Shown here: positions 51,169-60,756 of the stretch, in pieces
How the letters are laid out: the number at the start of each line of letters is the position of its first letter
How positions within the stretch are numbered: position 1 is the first letter of the stretch
Origin: an uncultured Candidatus Melainabacteria bacterium
Lineage (GTDB): Bacteria > Cyanobacteriota > Vampirovibrionia > Gastranaerophilales > Gastranaerophilaceae
Reading direction: 5' to 3'
Length of the DNA stretch: 64,000 nucleotides
NCBI GenBank assembly: GCA_934667125.1
Contig: CAKULF010000001.1
Location: forward strand, 561,225 to 625,224
The notes under the pieces: model-generated
Seen by the model: only the letters and a program-made list of their open reading frames with translations
Databases searched by the model: none
What the model was told of the DNA's origin: nothing
Translations under genes and position numbers: made by a program

Positions 51169-54100
51169 TTATTTTACATAGAATGTTTCAACAATATCAG
51201 TTAATTCAATAGATTTAGATTCATCTGCTACCCATTTTGAATCAACTTTTTTAGCAGGTTTAATTTTGCCGTCTGAAACGATAAATGTTTCGCCTGTATC
51301 ACAATAGTCGCCTTTTTTGTTGATAGCGCCGCCACCATGGGCATTTGCTGTGGTTTTGGTTGTATATTTATAACGACCTAAAATTGTGCCATCTGCTAAA
51401 GGAGAGATTTCTGAAGTTTCGCTTTTTAAATTAATACCCTTAGTGAATATTTTTTTAGTTTCAAAATCCCTATTATTAGCGGTTTTATCGCCTTTTATTC
51501 CGTTATTTGTAATTAATTGAATAACTTTTGAGCCTTTATTGTCATATCTGAATATCGGCCACATTGTATCAGCCATTTCATTATTATATTTATATATATC
51601 AAGAGCGGCTTCTAATATGGTTTTGCCTTTATATTCGCCTTCTGTTAATCTGGTTTCATTATATTTTTTAAAGTTTGCAATATTTGTATCGTCAAACCAA
51701 ATACCATAGATATTTTCCCACTCTTTTGGAGTTTTTTTATGGATTTCGCCTGAAGATATTAATTCTTCAATTTCCTTAATTACATTTTTATCTTTTCTGG
51801 CAAGTGCCATAAGTTGATATTCTAAATTACCTTTATCAACATCTTTAAAATCAAGACTTTTTTCTGTACTTATTATTTCCAAGGATTCTGAAAAACCATC
51901 CTTAAGAGCGCTAAGACCTGCTTTTTGTGGCAGTGCGGTTGTAGCTGTCATTTCATTATAGTAAGCATTATATCTTGGGTCGGTTTTCAATGCAGTTAGG
52001 ATTTTACCCCTGTTTCCGCCATATTGGTTAGCAGTTTCAGTTTCATATCCTGTTTGCATAAATTCCATGCCGTTAAACATAGTCGGAAGTCCGGGGATAG
52101 CGCACATAACTTTCCATAACATAGTTTGAGCTTTTGTAGCTTTTTCCATCATTGTGCTTAAGAAATCCAAAACTTCGTTTTCATCTGTTATTCCTGCTCT
52201 TTTGAACATATCAGGAACAGAAATTTCATAAGCGGTTTTACCAAAAGCAAGCGCTCTATTATAGTTATATTTATCAGGTTCAGCCTCTGTTGCACCATTT
52301 GCTAAATTTCTTAAAACTTCTTTTAATTTTTTAGCTTTATCATTGTTTCCGTACACATCTTCAATTGTGTTATACATCATATCGGCTACAGCAAGGGCTT
52401 TTGGGTTAATTCTATCATAATCCGTTCTTCCTGTTATTTTTTTAGCTAAAGAATAATTTGCTTTATCGACCGAATCAGACAAGAACAAGCTGCAATCGAG
52501 AGGAATACAGTGTGCAACCCTAGGTTTATCGTGGTTTTCAACGAATGTATGAGATAACATTGCAACGTTTGGTTGATTTATCGCAATAAAATTATCTTGA
52601 ATATTTTCTTTTAAGGTTTTAACTTTTCCGTTATCTTTGCCAACATCACCTTTTGATTCAGGCGAAATTCCAAACAATAATGAAATGTGATTAAACGCTT
52701 TTTCATAGTTTGAATTTGTTGTAGCGCCACTTCTTGCTAACATTTTTTGTGGCAGAACAATCGGAGCTTCCCTGTATGATGGTACGTTGTTGCCATATAA
52801 AGCTTTGTTTGCCTTTGTTATAGTCGGATCAAAAGTATCTTTTTCCGTGTATTCATTTTTATTATAGTAATCCCAAGTGTTTGTCAATTCATTAATAATC
52901 AGAGCAGATGGGTTATCTTTTTTAATATTTGCAATAAATTGAGTCCAAAATCTTGTTATATCTGAATAAACTTGTTTTGCTTCTTTTGTATAAGCTTCAA
53001 CAGAATCTAAATCGCCAATATCACGAGCAGCGTCAAATCTCCAGTTTAGACCGGCTTTGCCTTGAGTGATGATTGAATCAGCTTGCTTAAAGTCTTCAAG
53101 CGTAACATTTTTCAACTCTTCACGCATTTTATTAGCTATTTGAACATCAGGTTTTCTTAAGCCGTTTTGAATTTTTCTTACAACATTTTTTCTTTCAATT
53201 TCAGCGTTTCTGTCGTTTGCGCCTAAAGTTCTAAGGTTAACTTGTTTTAATTTTGCTAAATCAACTTCGCCATTTAATCCAACAGCGTCAGGCTTCATGG
53301 CTTTTATCATCATATTGGAAATGATTTCCATAGCATAAGCTTTAGTTGCATACACCAAATATTCTTCATTTCCTATATATTCAGCAGGAACAGCTCTTTT
53401 AATTGCGTCTTTAACCGCTGATGTTACTTTTTCCAAGGTAGAAGAGTCGAACAATTCTTGATTGAATTTTGCTTCAGCAAATACTGCCGATAATTCAGGA
53501 TCGGTTTGAATTGATTGCAATGGGAAGTTTTTAACATAATCTTCCACTTGTTTATTTTGTTCTAAAACAGGATATGTTGTACCTTGTGGCGGATTTTTAA
53601 CTACTTCATAAGAAACGCCGTTCTTTTCAGCCACTTCAGCCCTTATCTTATCAGACATTTGAGCTGTTTTTAATAATAAATTGCTTTTTGTTCTTTCAGT
53701 CCAATACGTTGCAATGCCCCAAAGATAATTTTTAACTTCGGGATTATCAGTATTGAATTTAATCATATCTCTGTTACCAGCCCAAAAAGTTGCATTAGCA
53801 GCAGTTGCACGGTCTGTTAGAGAATAATTTTGAAATCTGAAAAAGTTGCCTTTATATTCTTTATCTATATCACTGCAAAGTTTATGTGAATTTTTGCCAA
53901 AGAATTTAAGTTTTTCTAAATCAGCAGGGTTAGTTGGGTCTAATTGGAACTTAACTTGATAAACAGAATCATCATTATACGCTATTTCATAAATATCGCT
54001 AGGCGCTTTGTCATAGGCTTCAATTGTATGTTGAGTATCTTTTAAAACACCATCAGACACCAATCTTTTATCATAAAGTTGATAATATGTCGGTTGATTT

Positions 54101-55038
54101 TTATCGTAACCATCTTGATATGGTGAATTTGTTATTTTTACACCAAGGTTTTTATAAACGTCAGGATTATCCACTTGTTTATCAGGAAACATACCTATTT
54201 CAATGTCATGAGTAGGATCCATTCTAAACCAAGAGCGGAAAGGTGAATTAGAATGAGTTAAAACATGTTGAAACAATGGAGATTGCAAACCTTGCGAAGT
54301 AAAAGCGCCATCTGCCACATAGCCCATGCCTTTTTTAAATAATTCAAAGTTTAAATCATCAAAAGCTTGTATATCGTTGCTTTGATATAGATTTGTAGGC
54401 CAATATTTATGGGAAGAAAGAGAATCTGCCCCGATATCAGGGTTTGTCATAATATATTCATATTGGTCTAAATCGCCTGCTTTAAGCATTTTTAAAACGT
54501 TAGCCAATGAGCCGCCAAAAGTGTTAAAATGAGTTCTTTGCGGATTTTGCATAAGATTTAATTTATCATCAAGCGTAACTGAATCATAAAACATGTGATA
54601 CATACTGCCCATTTTTGGCGTTGCACCATAGTTTTTGCCTATTTCAATAAAGTTAGCTTGATTTTGCGTTCCATCGATAGGAATTTTTTTAGCATTATCC
54701 AATTCATAACGAGTTGCGCCCGTTTTTCTGTCTACAACCTTGTATCTATAAGCAAAAGCGCCGCTTGAAATTTTATCTTGTTTAACTTCAAAAACACCTG
54801 AAATAGGGTCGAATTTATAGCCTTTTCTTGATAATAAGGATTCTTTCGGCCAAACATATTCATCTAAATCTTGATCCAAGGCTAAAGGCGCAAATTCAAG
54901 ATAAACATCTTCACTTGATTTATGAGGTGGAGCGTAAAACTTAAATGTTTTTTCGTTTTTCGCATTAATTTCACCTTTCAAACCTTGAAAAGTAAGATTA
55001 TTTTTATTATTTTGAATATTTCTAACTTTAAAATCCAT
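51169..55038 (-). CDS. Very large GH13-type alpha-amylase family protein
   Basis: A 1289-residue protein with no signal peptide. Residues about 30-130 resemble an E-set/CBM48-like domain (GVFEVKQDKISSGAFAYRYKVV). A GH13 barrel follows, with catalytic motifs far apart: ADGAFTSQG near 242, WRFDAARDIGDLDS (nucleophile Asp) near 668, IINELTNTWD (acid/base Glu) near 717 and FVENHDKPRV near 835. About 350 residues are inserted between the first and second. A beta-rich tail follows. It is the last gene of the four-gene operon, 49 nt after the 637-residue GH13. The family acts on alpha-glucans (glycogen or starch); the exact reaction is unknown. It starts MDFKVRNIQNNKNNLTFQGL, with the F-x-G motif. 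Confidence 0.8.
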   Translation of the reverse strand: MDFKVRNIQNNKNNLTFQGLKGEINAKNEKTFKFYAPPHKSSEDVYLEFAPLALDQDLDEYVWPKESLLSRKGYKFDPISGVFEVKQDKISSGAFAYRYKVVDRKTGATRYELDNAKKIPIDGTQNQANFIEIGKNYGATPKMGSMYHMFYDSVTLDDKLNLMQNPQRTHFNTFGGSLANVLKMLKAGDLDQYEYIMTNPDIGADSLSSHKYWPTNLYQSNDIQAFDDLNFELFKKGMGYVADGAFTSQGLQSPLFQHVLTHSNSPFRSWFRMDPTHDIEIGMFPDKQVDNPDVYKNLGVKITNSPYQDGYDKNQPTYYQLYDKRLVSDGVLKDTQHTIEAYDKAPSDIYEIAYNDDSVYQVKFQLDPTNPADLEKLKFFGKNSHKLCSDIDKEYKGNFFRFQNYSLTDRATAANATFWAGNRDMIKFNTDNPEVKNYLWGIATYWTERTKSNLLLKTAQMSDKIRAEVAEKNGVSYEVVKNPPQGTTYPVLEQNKQVEDYVKNFPLQSIQTDPELSAVFAEAKFNQELFDSSTLEKVTSAVKDAIKRAVPAEYIGNEEYLVYATKAYAMEIISNMMIKAMKPDAVGLNGEVDLAKLKQVNLRTLGANDRNAEIERKNVVRKIQNGLRKPDVQIANKMREELKNVTLEDFKQADSIITQGKAGLNWRFDAARDIGDLDSVEAYTKEAKQVYSDITRFWTQFIANIKKDNPSALIINELTNTWDYYNKNEYTEKDTFDPTITKANKALYGNNVPSYREAPIVLPQKMLARSGATTNSNYEKAFNHISLLFGISPESKGDVGKDNGKVKTLKENIQDNFIAINQPNVAMLSHTFVENHDKPRVAHCIPLDCSLFLSDSVDKANYSLAKKITGRTDYDRINPKALAVADMMYNTIEDVYGNNDKAKKLKEVLRNLANGATEAEPDKYNYNRALAFGKTAYEISVPDMFKRAGITDENEVLDFLSTMMEKATKAQTMLWKVMCAIPGLPTMFNGMEFMQTGYETETANQYGGNRGKILTALKTDPRYNAYYNEMTATTALPQKAGLSALKDGFSESLEIISTEKSLDFKDVDKGNLEYQLMALARKDKNVIKEIEELISSGEIHKKTPKEWENIYGIWFDDTNIANFKKYNETRLTEGEYKGKTILEAALDIYKYNNEMADTMWPIFRYDNKGSKVIQLITNNGIKGDKTANNRDFETKKIFTKGINLKSETSEISPLADGTILGRYKYTTKTTANAHGGGAINKKGDYCDTGETFIVSDGKIKPAKKVDSKWVADESKSIELTDIVETFYVK

Positions 55039-55087
55039 TTTTTCTAACCCTTTTATTTATATTTTTCCCGAAAAATGTTTTTTCTAA

Positions 55088-57001
55088 CTATTTCACAAAT
55101 TTTTGTTGTAAAACATTTTCATTTTTGGATAATTTTTCTATATCAGCGTCATCAATTTCAAACACACAAGCACGAGATGGAGCTAATTCAACTGTCACTG
55201 TTCCGTTTTTGTTGTTTTGGAATTTAGCTTCACCACTATATTGTGGCATTAAGTTTTGAAATCTTTGTTCAGGTTTTAACCCAGGGATTTCAATTGTTCC
55301 GCCAACAGGAAGATTTACATTTCGATTACCGATAAATAACAATGTTTTTCCATCTTTATGTCTTGCAAAAGAAATAATTTCAGGATTATTTGTAGGCAAC
55401 ATTATAAATGAACCTTTTGTAATAACATCTTGAGCGTTATCCATCAATAATCTTGTTTTTGAATTTTTATTTACTTCATTATAGTTATTATCTCTTAAAG
55501 AAAACGCCGTCTTGATTGTTTCAGCTATTTCAGGGTTTTTGCCCCCCGGTTTTCTTGATTTATTGAATATATCCATTCTTCCTGTGTGAACAGTGCATTC
55601 GTGGTTATCTGTTTCAGTGTTTTTAACTAAAGCATGGTCATAAGGGAAGATGTAATAGTCGCCAGTTTGAACACCATCTGTTATGTATGGATTAACTTGA
55701 GGCAACATACTTTGAAGAATTGAAGTAAATTGAACCCAAGGAGCGCCGCCATATAGCATTGGAGATTGGTCATCATGGGTTGCAAATGAACCGATTAAAG
55801 ATTTTGCACCATATCTTGAGCCGATTTCGTTGTTCATATCGATATTTTCTTTAACATAATCATATAATTGGTCGTTTGTTGTCCAATCTTTGAAAATATG
55901 ATATTGACCATAGTAGGTGTCAAAACCAACTTCAAGAAGCTCTTGCGGTCTATCATAAGGCATATTTAATTGTGGTGAAGCGTCTTCGTGGGTATATGTT
56001 TCAGCTAACCAACCGAAATTAGAATCCAACGTTCTTGAATATGGAATAATAACGTTCCAAAATTCAACCGGTTTAGCTCTTCCAACATCGGCTCTGATAC
56101 CGTCCACACCAAGCTCTGTACAAGATTTAACATAGTGTTTGTGCATATCAAGTACAGGTTCGTTTAAAACACGATTTTGTTCATCTGAAAATGGAGCTAA
56201 CATTCTGATATCTTGCCAACCGCCAGGGGTTTTTTCTTTGCCTGTAGCGTCTTTTGCCATCATTTCAGGATGACGTTTTGCAAAATCAACACTAGCACAA
56301 GAAGGCAAGTCTAACATTACTTTAATATTTCTTTTGTGGGCTTCTTCGTTGAAATATTTAAACTCGGCTTGAGCTAATTTTCTATCGTTTTTATCCCATT
56401 TTACAATGTCTTGACCTGTTAATTCTTTATAAATTTCAGAAATTCTTTTCTTGGCAGCACCTTTAGGGTTAACATCAACAAGTTCAGGGTCAATTGCTAA
56501 GCTTCCATCTTCCCAAACAAATTCATCAGGAGCATATAATGAACCTGCTGTTCCCATAGCGTGGGTTTTTCCGGTTGGATGAATTGGAAGCATGTGGAAA
56601 GTATTAAACCCTAGGTCTTTAATTTCGTCTAATCTATCAACAGCGTTGACAAAAGTTCCTGATTCTTCATTTCCTTGGATTAATTCATTTCCGTCTAAAT
56701 CCTTGGCATTCATTATTCTTGGGATGATTGCCAAGATATTTGCTTTATTTGATGTTAATAATTCTCTTAAATTATTTTGATAATTTTCAACAGAATTTGC
56801 GCCATTTACAGCGTTTACTGCGCTAACGGGCAAAATTTGTCTATGATTTGCAAGCAAAAATTGTCTTAATATAGGGCTCATTGGTCCAAAATCTTGATTT
56901 TGAACATTATTTTGAACTACAGGAGCTGGATTTTGCTCTACAGAAGCGTTTAATGGTATTCTTTTTGGTTGAATCGGTTGAATTAAATTATTATATTCCA
57001 T
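55088..57001 (-). CDS. GH13-family enzyme, GlgE-like
   Basis: A 637-residue GH13 protein with no signal peptide. Motifs in order: HMLPIHPTGKTH near residue 140 (like the LPPIHPIG of GlgE), IKVMLDLPSCASVDF near 230, VDGIRADVGRA (nucleophile) near 305, GWLAETYTHED (acid/base) near 331 and FATHDDQSP near 409. These fit an alpha-glucan-active enzyme of the GlgE or a related GH13 branch. The N-terminal 90 residues are unlike any I know. Its ATG overlaps the stop of the 828-residue gene by one base (TAATG), with AAGGAG as ribosome site. The reaction is not provable by sequence reading alone. Confidence 0.8.
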   Translation of the reverse strand: MEYNNLIQPIQPKRIPLNASVEQNPAPVVQNNVQNQDFGPMSPILRQFLLANHRQILPVSAVNAVNGANSVENYQNNLRELLTSNKANILAIIPRIMNAKDLDGNELIQGNEESGTFVNAVDRLDEIKDLGFNTFHMLPIHPTGKTHAMGTAGSLYAPDEFVWEDGSLAIDPELVDVNPKGAAKKRISEIYKELTGQDIVKWDKNDRKLAQAEFKYFNEEAHKRNIKVMLDLPSCASVDFAKRHPEMMAKDATGKEKTPGGWQDIRMLAPFSDEQNRVLNEPVLDMHKHYVKSCTELGVDGIRADVGRAKPVEFWNVIIPYSRTLDSNFGWLAETYTHEDASPQLNMPYDRPQELLEVGFDTYYGQYHIFKDWTTNDQLYDYVKENIDMNNEIGSRYGAKSLIGSFATHDDQSPMLYGGAPWVQFTSILQSMLPQVNPYITDGVQTGDYYIFPYDHALVKNTETDNHECTVHTGRMDIFNKSRKPGGKNPEIAETIKTAFSLRDNNYNEVNKNSKTRLLMDNAQDVITKGSFIMLPTNNPEIISFARHKDGKTLLFIGNRNVNLPVGGTIEIPGLKPEQRFQNLMPQYSGEAKFQNNKNGTVTVELAPSRACVFEIDDADIEKLSKNENVLQQKFVK

Positions 57002-59487
57002 TATTTAACTTCTCCTTTTTTGTTTTCAGGAAACTCCTTGTCGATTTTTCCGAAGAAAAATTGGCTGATTAAAGTTACCGCAATTAAAACGCCTGCGCCG
57101 ATAAATGCAACTTTTGCCCAAGCTTTATTTTCGCTTAATCTTGTAACATATTCTTTTAATCTTGAAGATAAATCAACTGCTTTAACAGATGTTTCTTTCG
57201 GATTTGAGTTACACATTTTAGTTTTTGCGGTTAAATTCTTCAAATCACCCACAACGTGTGAAATTGTATCGGATAATTCTTTATCATCATTTGTAAAGTC
57301 TTTAATTGCGTCTTCGTTAAACAAGATATTTTGCAAATTAGCAACCATATCTTTATTTCTATTGTTAAATGTAATTTTTCCGTGAGTTAGGGAAATGTTA
57401 CCGTTATATAATTCATTTCTGATTGTTTGAATATCTTCAGCAGACAAATTAAATTTATCTAATGAACCATCTTTTAATCTTCCTTCAAAATTAGCACATA
57501 ACAACGATCTTACTTTTGTTGCTGTTATATTTTCGGTTTCGATATGTAAGAAGCTTCTAATTTGGTCGATTATTGTAACTTTTGATTCCTTTGTTCCAAA
57601 TAGTGCTTCTGCTAATTCAGCGTGTGCGCCCTCGCCAACGTTTATATCTTTAATTTTATCAACGTTTTGAGCTAATTTTTCAACACAGCTGTTTTTGTCT
57701 GAAGCAGGTATGAAATCATCTGCTAGTAAGCTTTTTAAGAAGTTTTTATATTCTTCTGTAACAACTCCGTCTTTCATTCTTTCAGGAGTGGCTGAGCTAA
57801 AGATTGAGCTTAATATTTCAACATATTTGCCATCAGTAGTATTAACGCCATTCAAGTATGTTAAAGGTGATTTTGTTGAGAAAAATTCTTTAACTCTTTG
57901 AGCGTAAGTTGCGCCATTTTTATCTGCGAACGGATTTAAAAGTTGAAGTTTAGATTTGAAACTTTGAACTTTTTGTCCATCGGGAGCTGTGAAATTATCA
58001 AGTTTAGAAAATAAAGTATTTAAAGTTTCGTTATATTCTTTTGTATAAATTGATTCTTCTCTATGACCTGCAACAGGATTAACTAGATTTAAGTATGCCT
58101 TTAAGCGGCCTCTTAAAGTAGTTACAGTGTGTTCGTTGAAATCAAGAACACCTTGTTCAAAAGCTTTCATATCAATAGGTGAAGATTGTTTTAACATAGT
58201 TTCTACATCAATATTTCCACCAACAATTCTTTTTAAATCACGAGAAGTTAAAGATTGTCCTTGTTTTTTGATTTGAGCAGCTATTGCGCTAAATTCTTCT
58301 TCCGTAAAGCTTTCAGGAGTGCCATCAAGTCCTTCCCAAGTTGCAGCTTTGATTTTTTCCAATAAAGCGTCTGTATCAATTCCTTTTTTCTTGAATGATT
58401 GAGCGAATTCTTTTAATTTATCAACAAAGCCGTCTCTAACAACATCAGTGTTTTCAGGATGTTGCGCAGCTTCTTTCATTACGTCAACCGGCGCAATATC
58501 GTCGATATTTCTGAACATATCTTTTCTTGCAGCTTTAAATTCGCCGTTTTCAAATTTGAATTCAGGAGCATCTAATTGCAACATTTTTGCTAACGTTTTA
58601 TAGAAATCTTCTTCTGCCATTTCGCCTTTATTAAACGTATCAAATAAAGTTTTGATAGAATTTTGGTTTCTAATATCAATATCAATCTTGTTATTTAAGT
58701 AGTTTTCAAGCTTATCAGAATCAGATATAATAGCGTTTGCTTTGTTAAATCCGTTTTTAATAACTGCGTCTTTAATTTTTGGAGTTACGGCATTTCCGAT
58801 AATTGAAGTAAATAATGGAGTTGCAAAACCTGCTGTAGCCATCCAAAGAGCTCTGTTTTGAAGAGCGGTTTTATCTTCTTTTCTGATTATTTTTTCTCTG
58901 CCGTTTTCGCTATAATAATCAATTCCTGCTCTTTTAGCGTCACGAGCAAGTTCAGCTTCATCTACAGCATCCCAAACTTTAAATTGATTATCAAGATGGA
59001 AGTCTTTTTTATCGCCTTGAGCGCTTATATATCTTCTATCAATAGGAAAACCATGAACAATTCTTGCTGGAAGATTGATAAATAGTTTTGGCCATAATGA
59101 CATAACAGCCAAGAATGAACCGCCGCCAACAAATTTCATAATAGCGTCAGTTTTTGTTTTAGCGCCGCTTGCAAGATAAGCTGCAATCAACAATACGCTT
59201 GCTTTTAAGCCTATGTCATTTATTCTTCCTAAGCTATTGTCACGAAGTTGACCTGTTTTAACTGCTTTGAAAAAGTTTTTACAATCAGCAGCATCATCTT
59301 GAATATTGTGAAGAAGATGAGTTACAGGACCTTCTTTGATTAATTTAGCTTTTGCTTCGTTAGGTTTAACGTCGTTTGCGTGCAATTTAAAATTTTCATA
59401 CATTTTTTCGTGAAATTCATTTTTCTTATGAAAATCACCGCTTGTAGAGCTAATTCTTGATTGTAACATTGGGCTTATCATTGTCAT
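57001..59487 (-). CDS. Large membrane-associated protein of unknown function
   Basis: An 828-residue protein with hydrophobic segments near residues 95-105, 119-140, 212-232 and at the C terminus (VAFIGAGVLIAVTLISQFFFGK, about 794-815), and a long helical soluble region in between. I do not recognise it. A block with DRRYISAQGD, FKVWDAVDEAEL and AKRAG is paralogous to DERYIKKVDE and following segments in the adjacent 351-residue protein. It is the second gene of the operon, coupled to both neighbours by TAATG overlaps. It may anchor or regulate the two GH13 enzymes. Confidence 0.75.
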   Translation of the reverse strand: MTMISPMLQSRISSTSGDFHKKNEFHEKMYENFKLHANDVKPNEAKAKLIKEGPVTHLLHNIQDDAADCKNFFKAVKTGQLRDNSLGRINDIGLKASVLLIAAYLASGAKTKTDAIMKFVGGGSFLAVMSLWPKLFINLPARIVHGFPIDRRYISAQGDKKDFHLDNQFKVWDAVDEAELARDAKRAGIDYYSENGREKIIRKEDKTALQNRALWMATAGFATPLFTSIIGNAVTPKIKDAVIKNGFNKANAIISDSDKLENYLNNKIDIDIRNQNSIKTLFDTFNKGEMAEEDFYKTLAKMLQLDAPEFKFENGEFKAARKDMFRNIDDIAPVDVMKEAAQHPENTDVVRDGFVDKLKEFAQSFKKKGIDTDALLEKIKAATWEGLDGTPESFTEEEFSAIAAQIKKQGQSLTSRDLKRIVGGNIDVETMLKQSSPIDMKAFEQGVLDFNEHTVTTLRGRLKAYLNLVNPVAGHREESIYTKEYNETLNTLFSKLDNFTAPDGQKVQSFKSKLQLLNPFADKNGATYAQRVKEFFSTKSPLTYLNGVNTTDGKYVEILSSIFSSATPERMKDGVVTEEYKNFLKSLLADDFIPASDKNSCVEKLAQNVDKIKDINVGEGAHAELAEALFGTKESKVTIIDQIRSFLHIETENITATKVRSLLCANFEGRLKDGSLDKFNLSAEDIQTIRNELYNGNISLTHGKITFNNRNKDMVANLQNILFNEDAIKDFTNDDKELSDTISHVVGDLKNLTAKTKMCNSNPKETSVKAVDLSSRLKEYVTRLSENKAWAKVAFIGAGVLIAVTLISQFFFGKIDKEFPENKKGEVK

Positions 59488-60542
59488 TATTGCACCTCGA
59501 ATTCTTTTTTGGTGTCAATCTTGGATTTCATCGTGTCATCTTTCTTTTTAAATGCGATAACAGGAATTAACCAAGTTAAAAGCATAGAGGCTAAAGTACC
59601 GACTGCTAATGCTTTTCCGAAATTTTTTGTTAAAGCGTTTCTTGAATTTCCTTGCCATAATTGTTTGCAAGAATTTTTAAACGCAATTGTGATATTTGCA
59701 ATGTTGCTTCCAAGGGTTTTGAAGTTAACAAATGGAAGATTTAATTTTGGATTGAAGTTGAATACTTTGCTTAATGATAAATTTGCAAAACCTTTTTGAG
59801 AACCTATCGCAACACCAAGAGCCGCAGGAACGTAGCCTAGAATATTTTCAAGGGCTGTTGCTCTTGTTTTAACTTCTCTTGCTTTTTGGTCCGTAAGTTG
59901 TCCTGCTGAGGCTAATTTTTCTTTATAGCCTAATTTTTTTGCAATTTTATCGGAATGATAGTTTTTGTCGTTGTGGTTAAGGTCGCCATCAGCTTCTTTT
60001 AAGTCTATTCTGGGGAATTCAACTGAGCCATATACTTCAGGATATTGCCATCTAACAACGCCGTTTCTGCCATTTTCAGGAATTTCGTCAACTTTTTTAA
60101 TATATCTTTCATCTAAATTAACATTTGTTGAAGCATTGATTAATGCTCTTGTAATTCTTTTTGAAAATCTTTTGCAAAGTCCATATAATACTGCTCCTGC
60201 TGCTGTTGAGGTCATTGCTTGACCAATAAATTTAGCAGAATTAGCATTTGCTTTGCCTTTTCCAAAACCGTAGCATGCTATCATTGTTGCCGTCCCAACA
60301 AGATAAGGAACCATGCCCAATGATAAAAATTCGTGAAAATCACTGTTTTTAGAGCCTGCAAAGGCTTTTGGAAAATATGTAAAGATATCACTGTTTAAGT
60401 GATGCAAATCTGTTCTAAGCACCGTTAAAGGAGTTTGCTTAATAAGGTGAGATTCCTCTTTATTGTGCTTTTCAACCCTCATAGGTTTGGATGAAAAATA
60501 TCCGGTATCTGAAAAATTATCATAATTTACAACTTGTTGCAT
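59487..60542 (-). CDS. Multi-pass membrane protein of unknown function, first gene of the GH13 operon
   Basis: A 351-residue protein with hydrophobic segments near residues 75-95, 107-125, 235-250 and 320-342. It is a paralogue of part of the following 828-residue protein: the segments LDERYIKKVDEIPENGR, VRWQYPEVYG, and ATALENILGYVPAALG occur in the same order there in altered form. The start MQQVVNYDNFSDTGYFSSK is polar. A GGGGT ribosome site precedes it. It opens the four-gene operon and shares its promoter region with the divergent ATPase gene. Confidence 0.75.
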   Translation of the reverse strand: MQQVVNYDNFSDTGYFSSKPMRVEKHNKEESHLIKQTPLTVLRTDLHHLNSDIFTYFPKAFAGSKNSDFHEFLSLGMVPYLVGTATMIACYGFGKGKANANSAKFIGQAMTSTAAGAVLYGLCKRFSKRITRALINASTNVNLDERYIKKVDEIPENGRNGVVRWQYPEVYGSVEFPRIDLKEADGDLNHNDKNYHSDKIAKKLGYKEKLASAGQLTDQKAREVKTRATALENILGYVPAALGVAIGSQKGFANLSLSKVFNFNPKLNLPFVNFKTLGSNIANITIAFKNSCKQLWQGNSRNALTKNFGKALAVGTLASMLLTWLIPVIAFKKKDDTMKSKIDTKKEFEVQ

Positions 60543-60575
60543 TTTTACCCCAAAACAACTTACATGTATATAAAC

Positions 60576-60677
60576 AACTCTAAATTAGAAATTTTGCCTT
60601 TTATACAATAAACTTCTTAACATATTTTAATATTCCCAACAACTGTAAAACGTACACCTAATCAACTTTTTAGAGTT
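60576..60677. repeat. Nine-bp inverted repeat in the divergent promoter region
   Basis: AACTCTAAA (60576-60584) and TTTAGAGTT (60669-60677) are complementary and lie 84 bp apart between two divergent genes. They could be two operator sites for one regulator. The stretch 60543-60756 (214 bp) holds no other structure that I can see apart from the promoter of the ATPase gene. Confidence 0.4.
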
Positions 60678-60721
60678 CTGACAATATTTTAAATCAACAC
60701 AGTCTTTGAAATTTATTCCTA

Positions 60722-60750
60722 TTGCAAATATTAGTGTAAAACAATACAAT
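60722..60750 (+). promoter_or_regulatory. Leaderless promoter of the STAND-like ATPase gene
   Basis: TTGCAA (60722-60727), 17 bases, TACAAT (60745-60750), then 6 nt to the ATG at 60757. Hexamers and spacings are identical to the promoter at 19629-19657. No ribosome binding site. Confidence 0.6.
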
Positions 60751-60756
60751 AATAAT

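Noticed and set aside
60561..60568. TACATGTA palindrome upstream of the GH13 operon, resembling half of the LexA-like operator
   Set aside because: Only 8 bp and common by chance in AT-rich DNA; it does not have the ATGTAC-N4-GTACAT arms.
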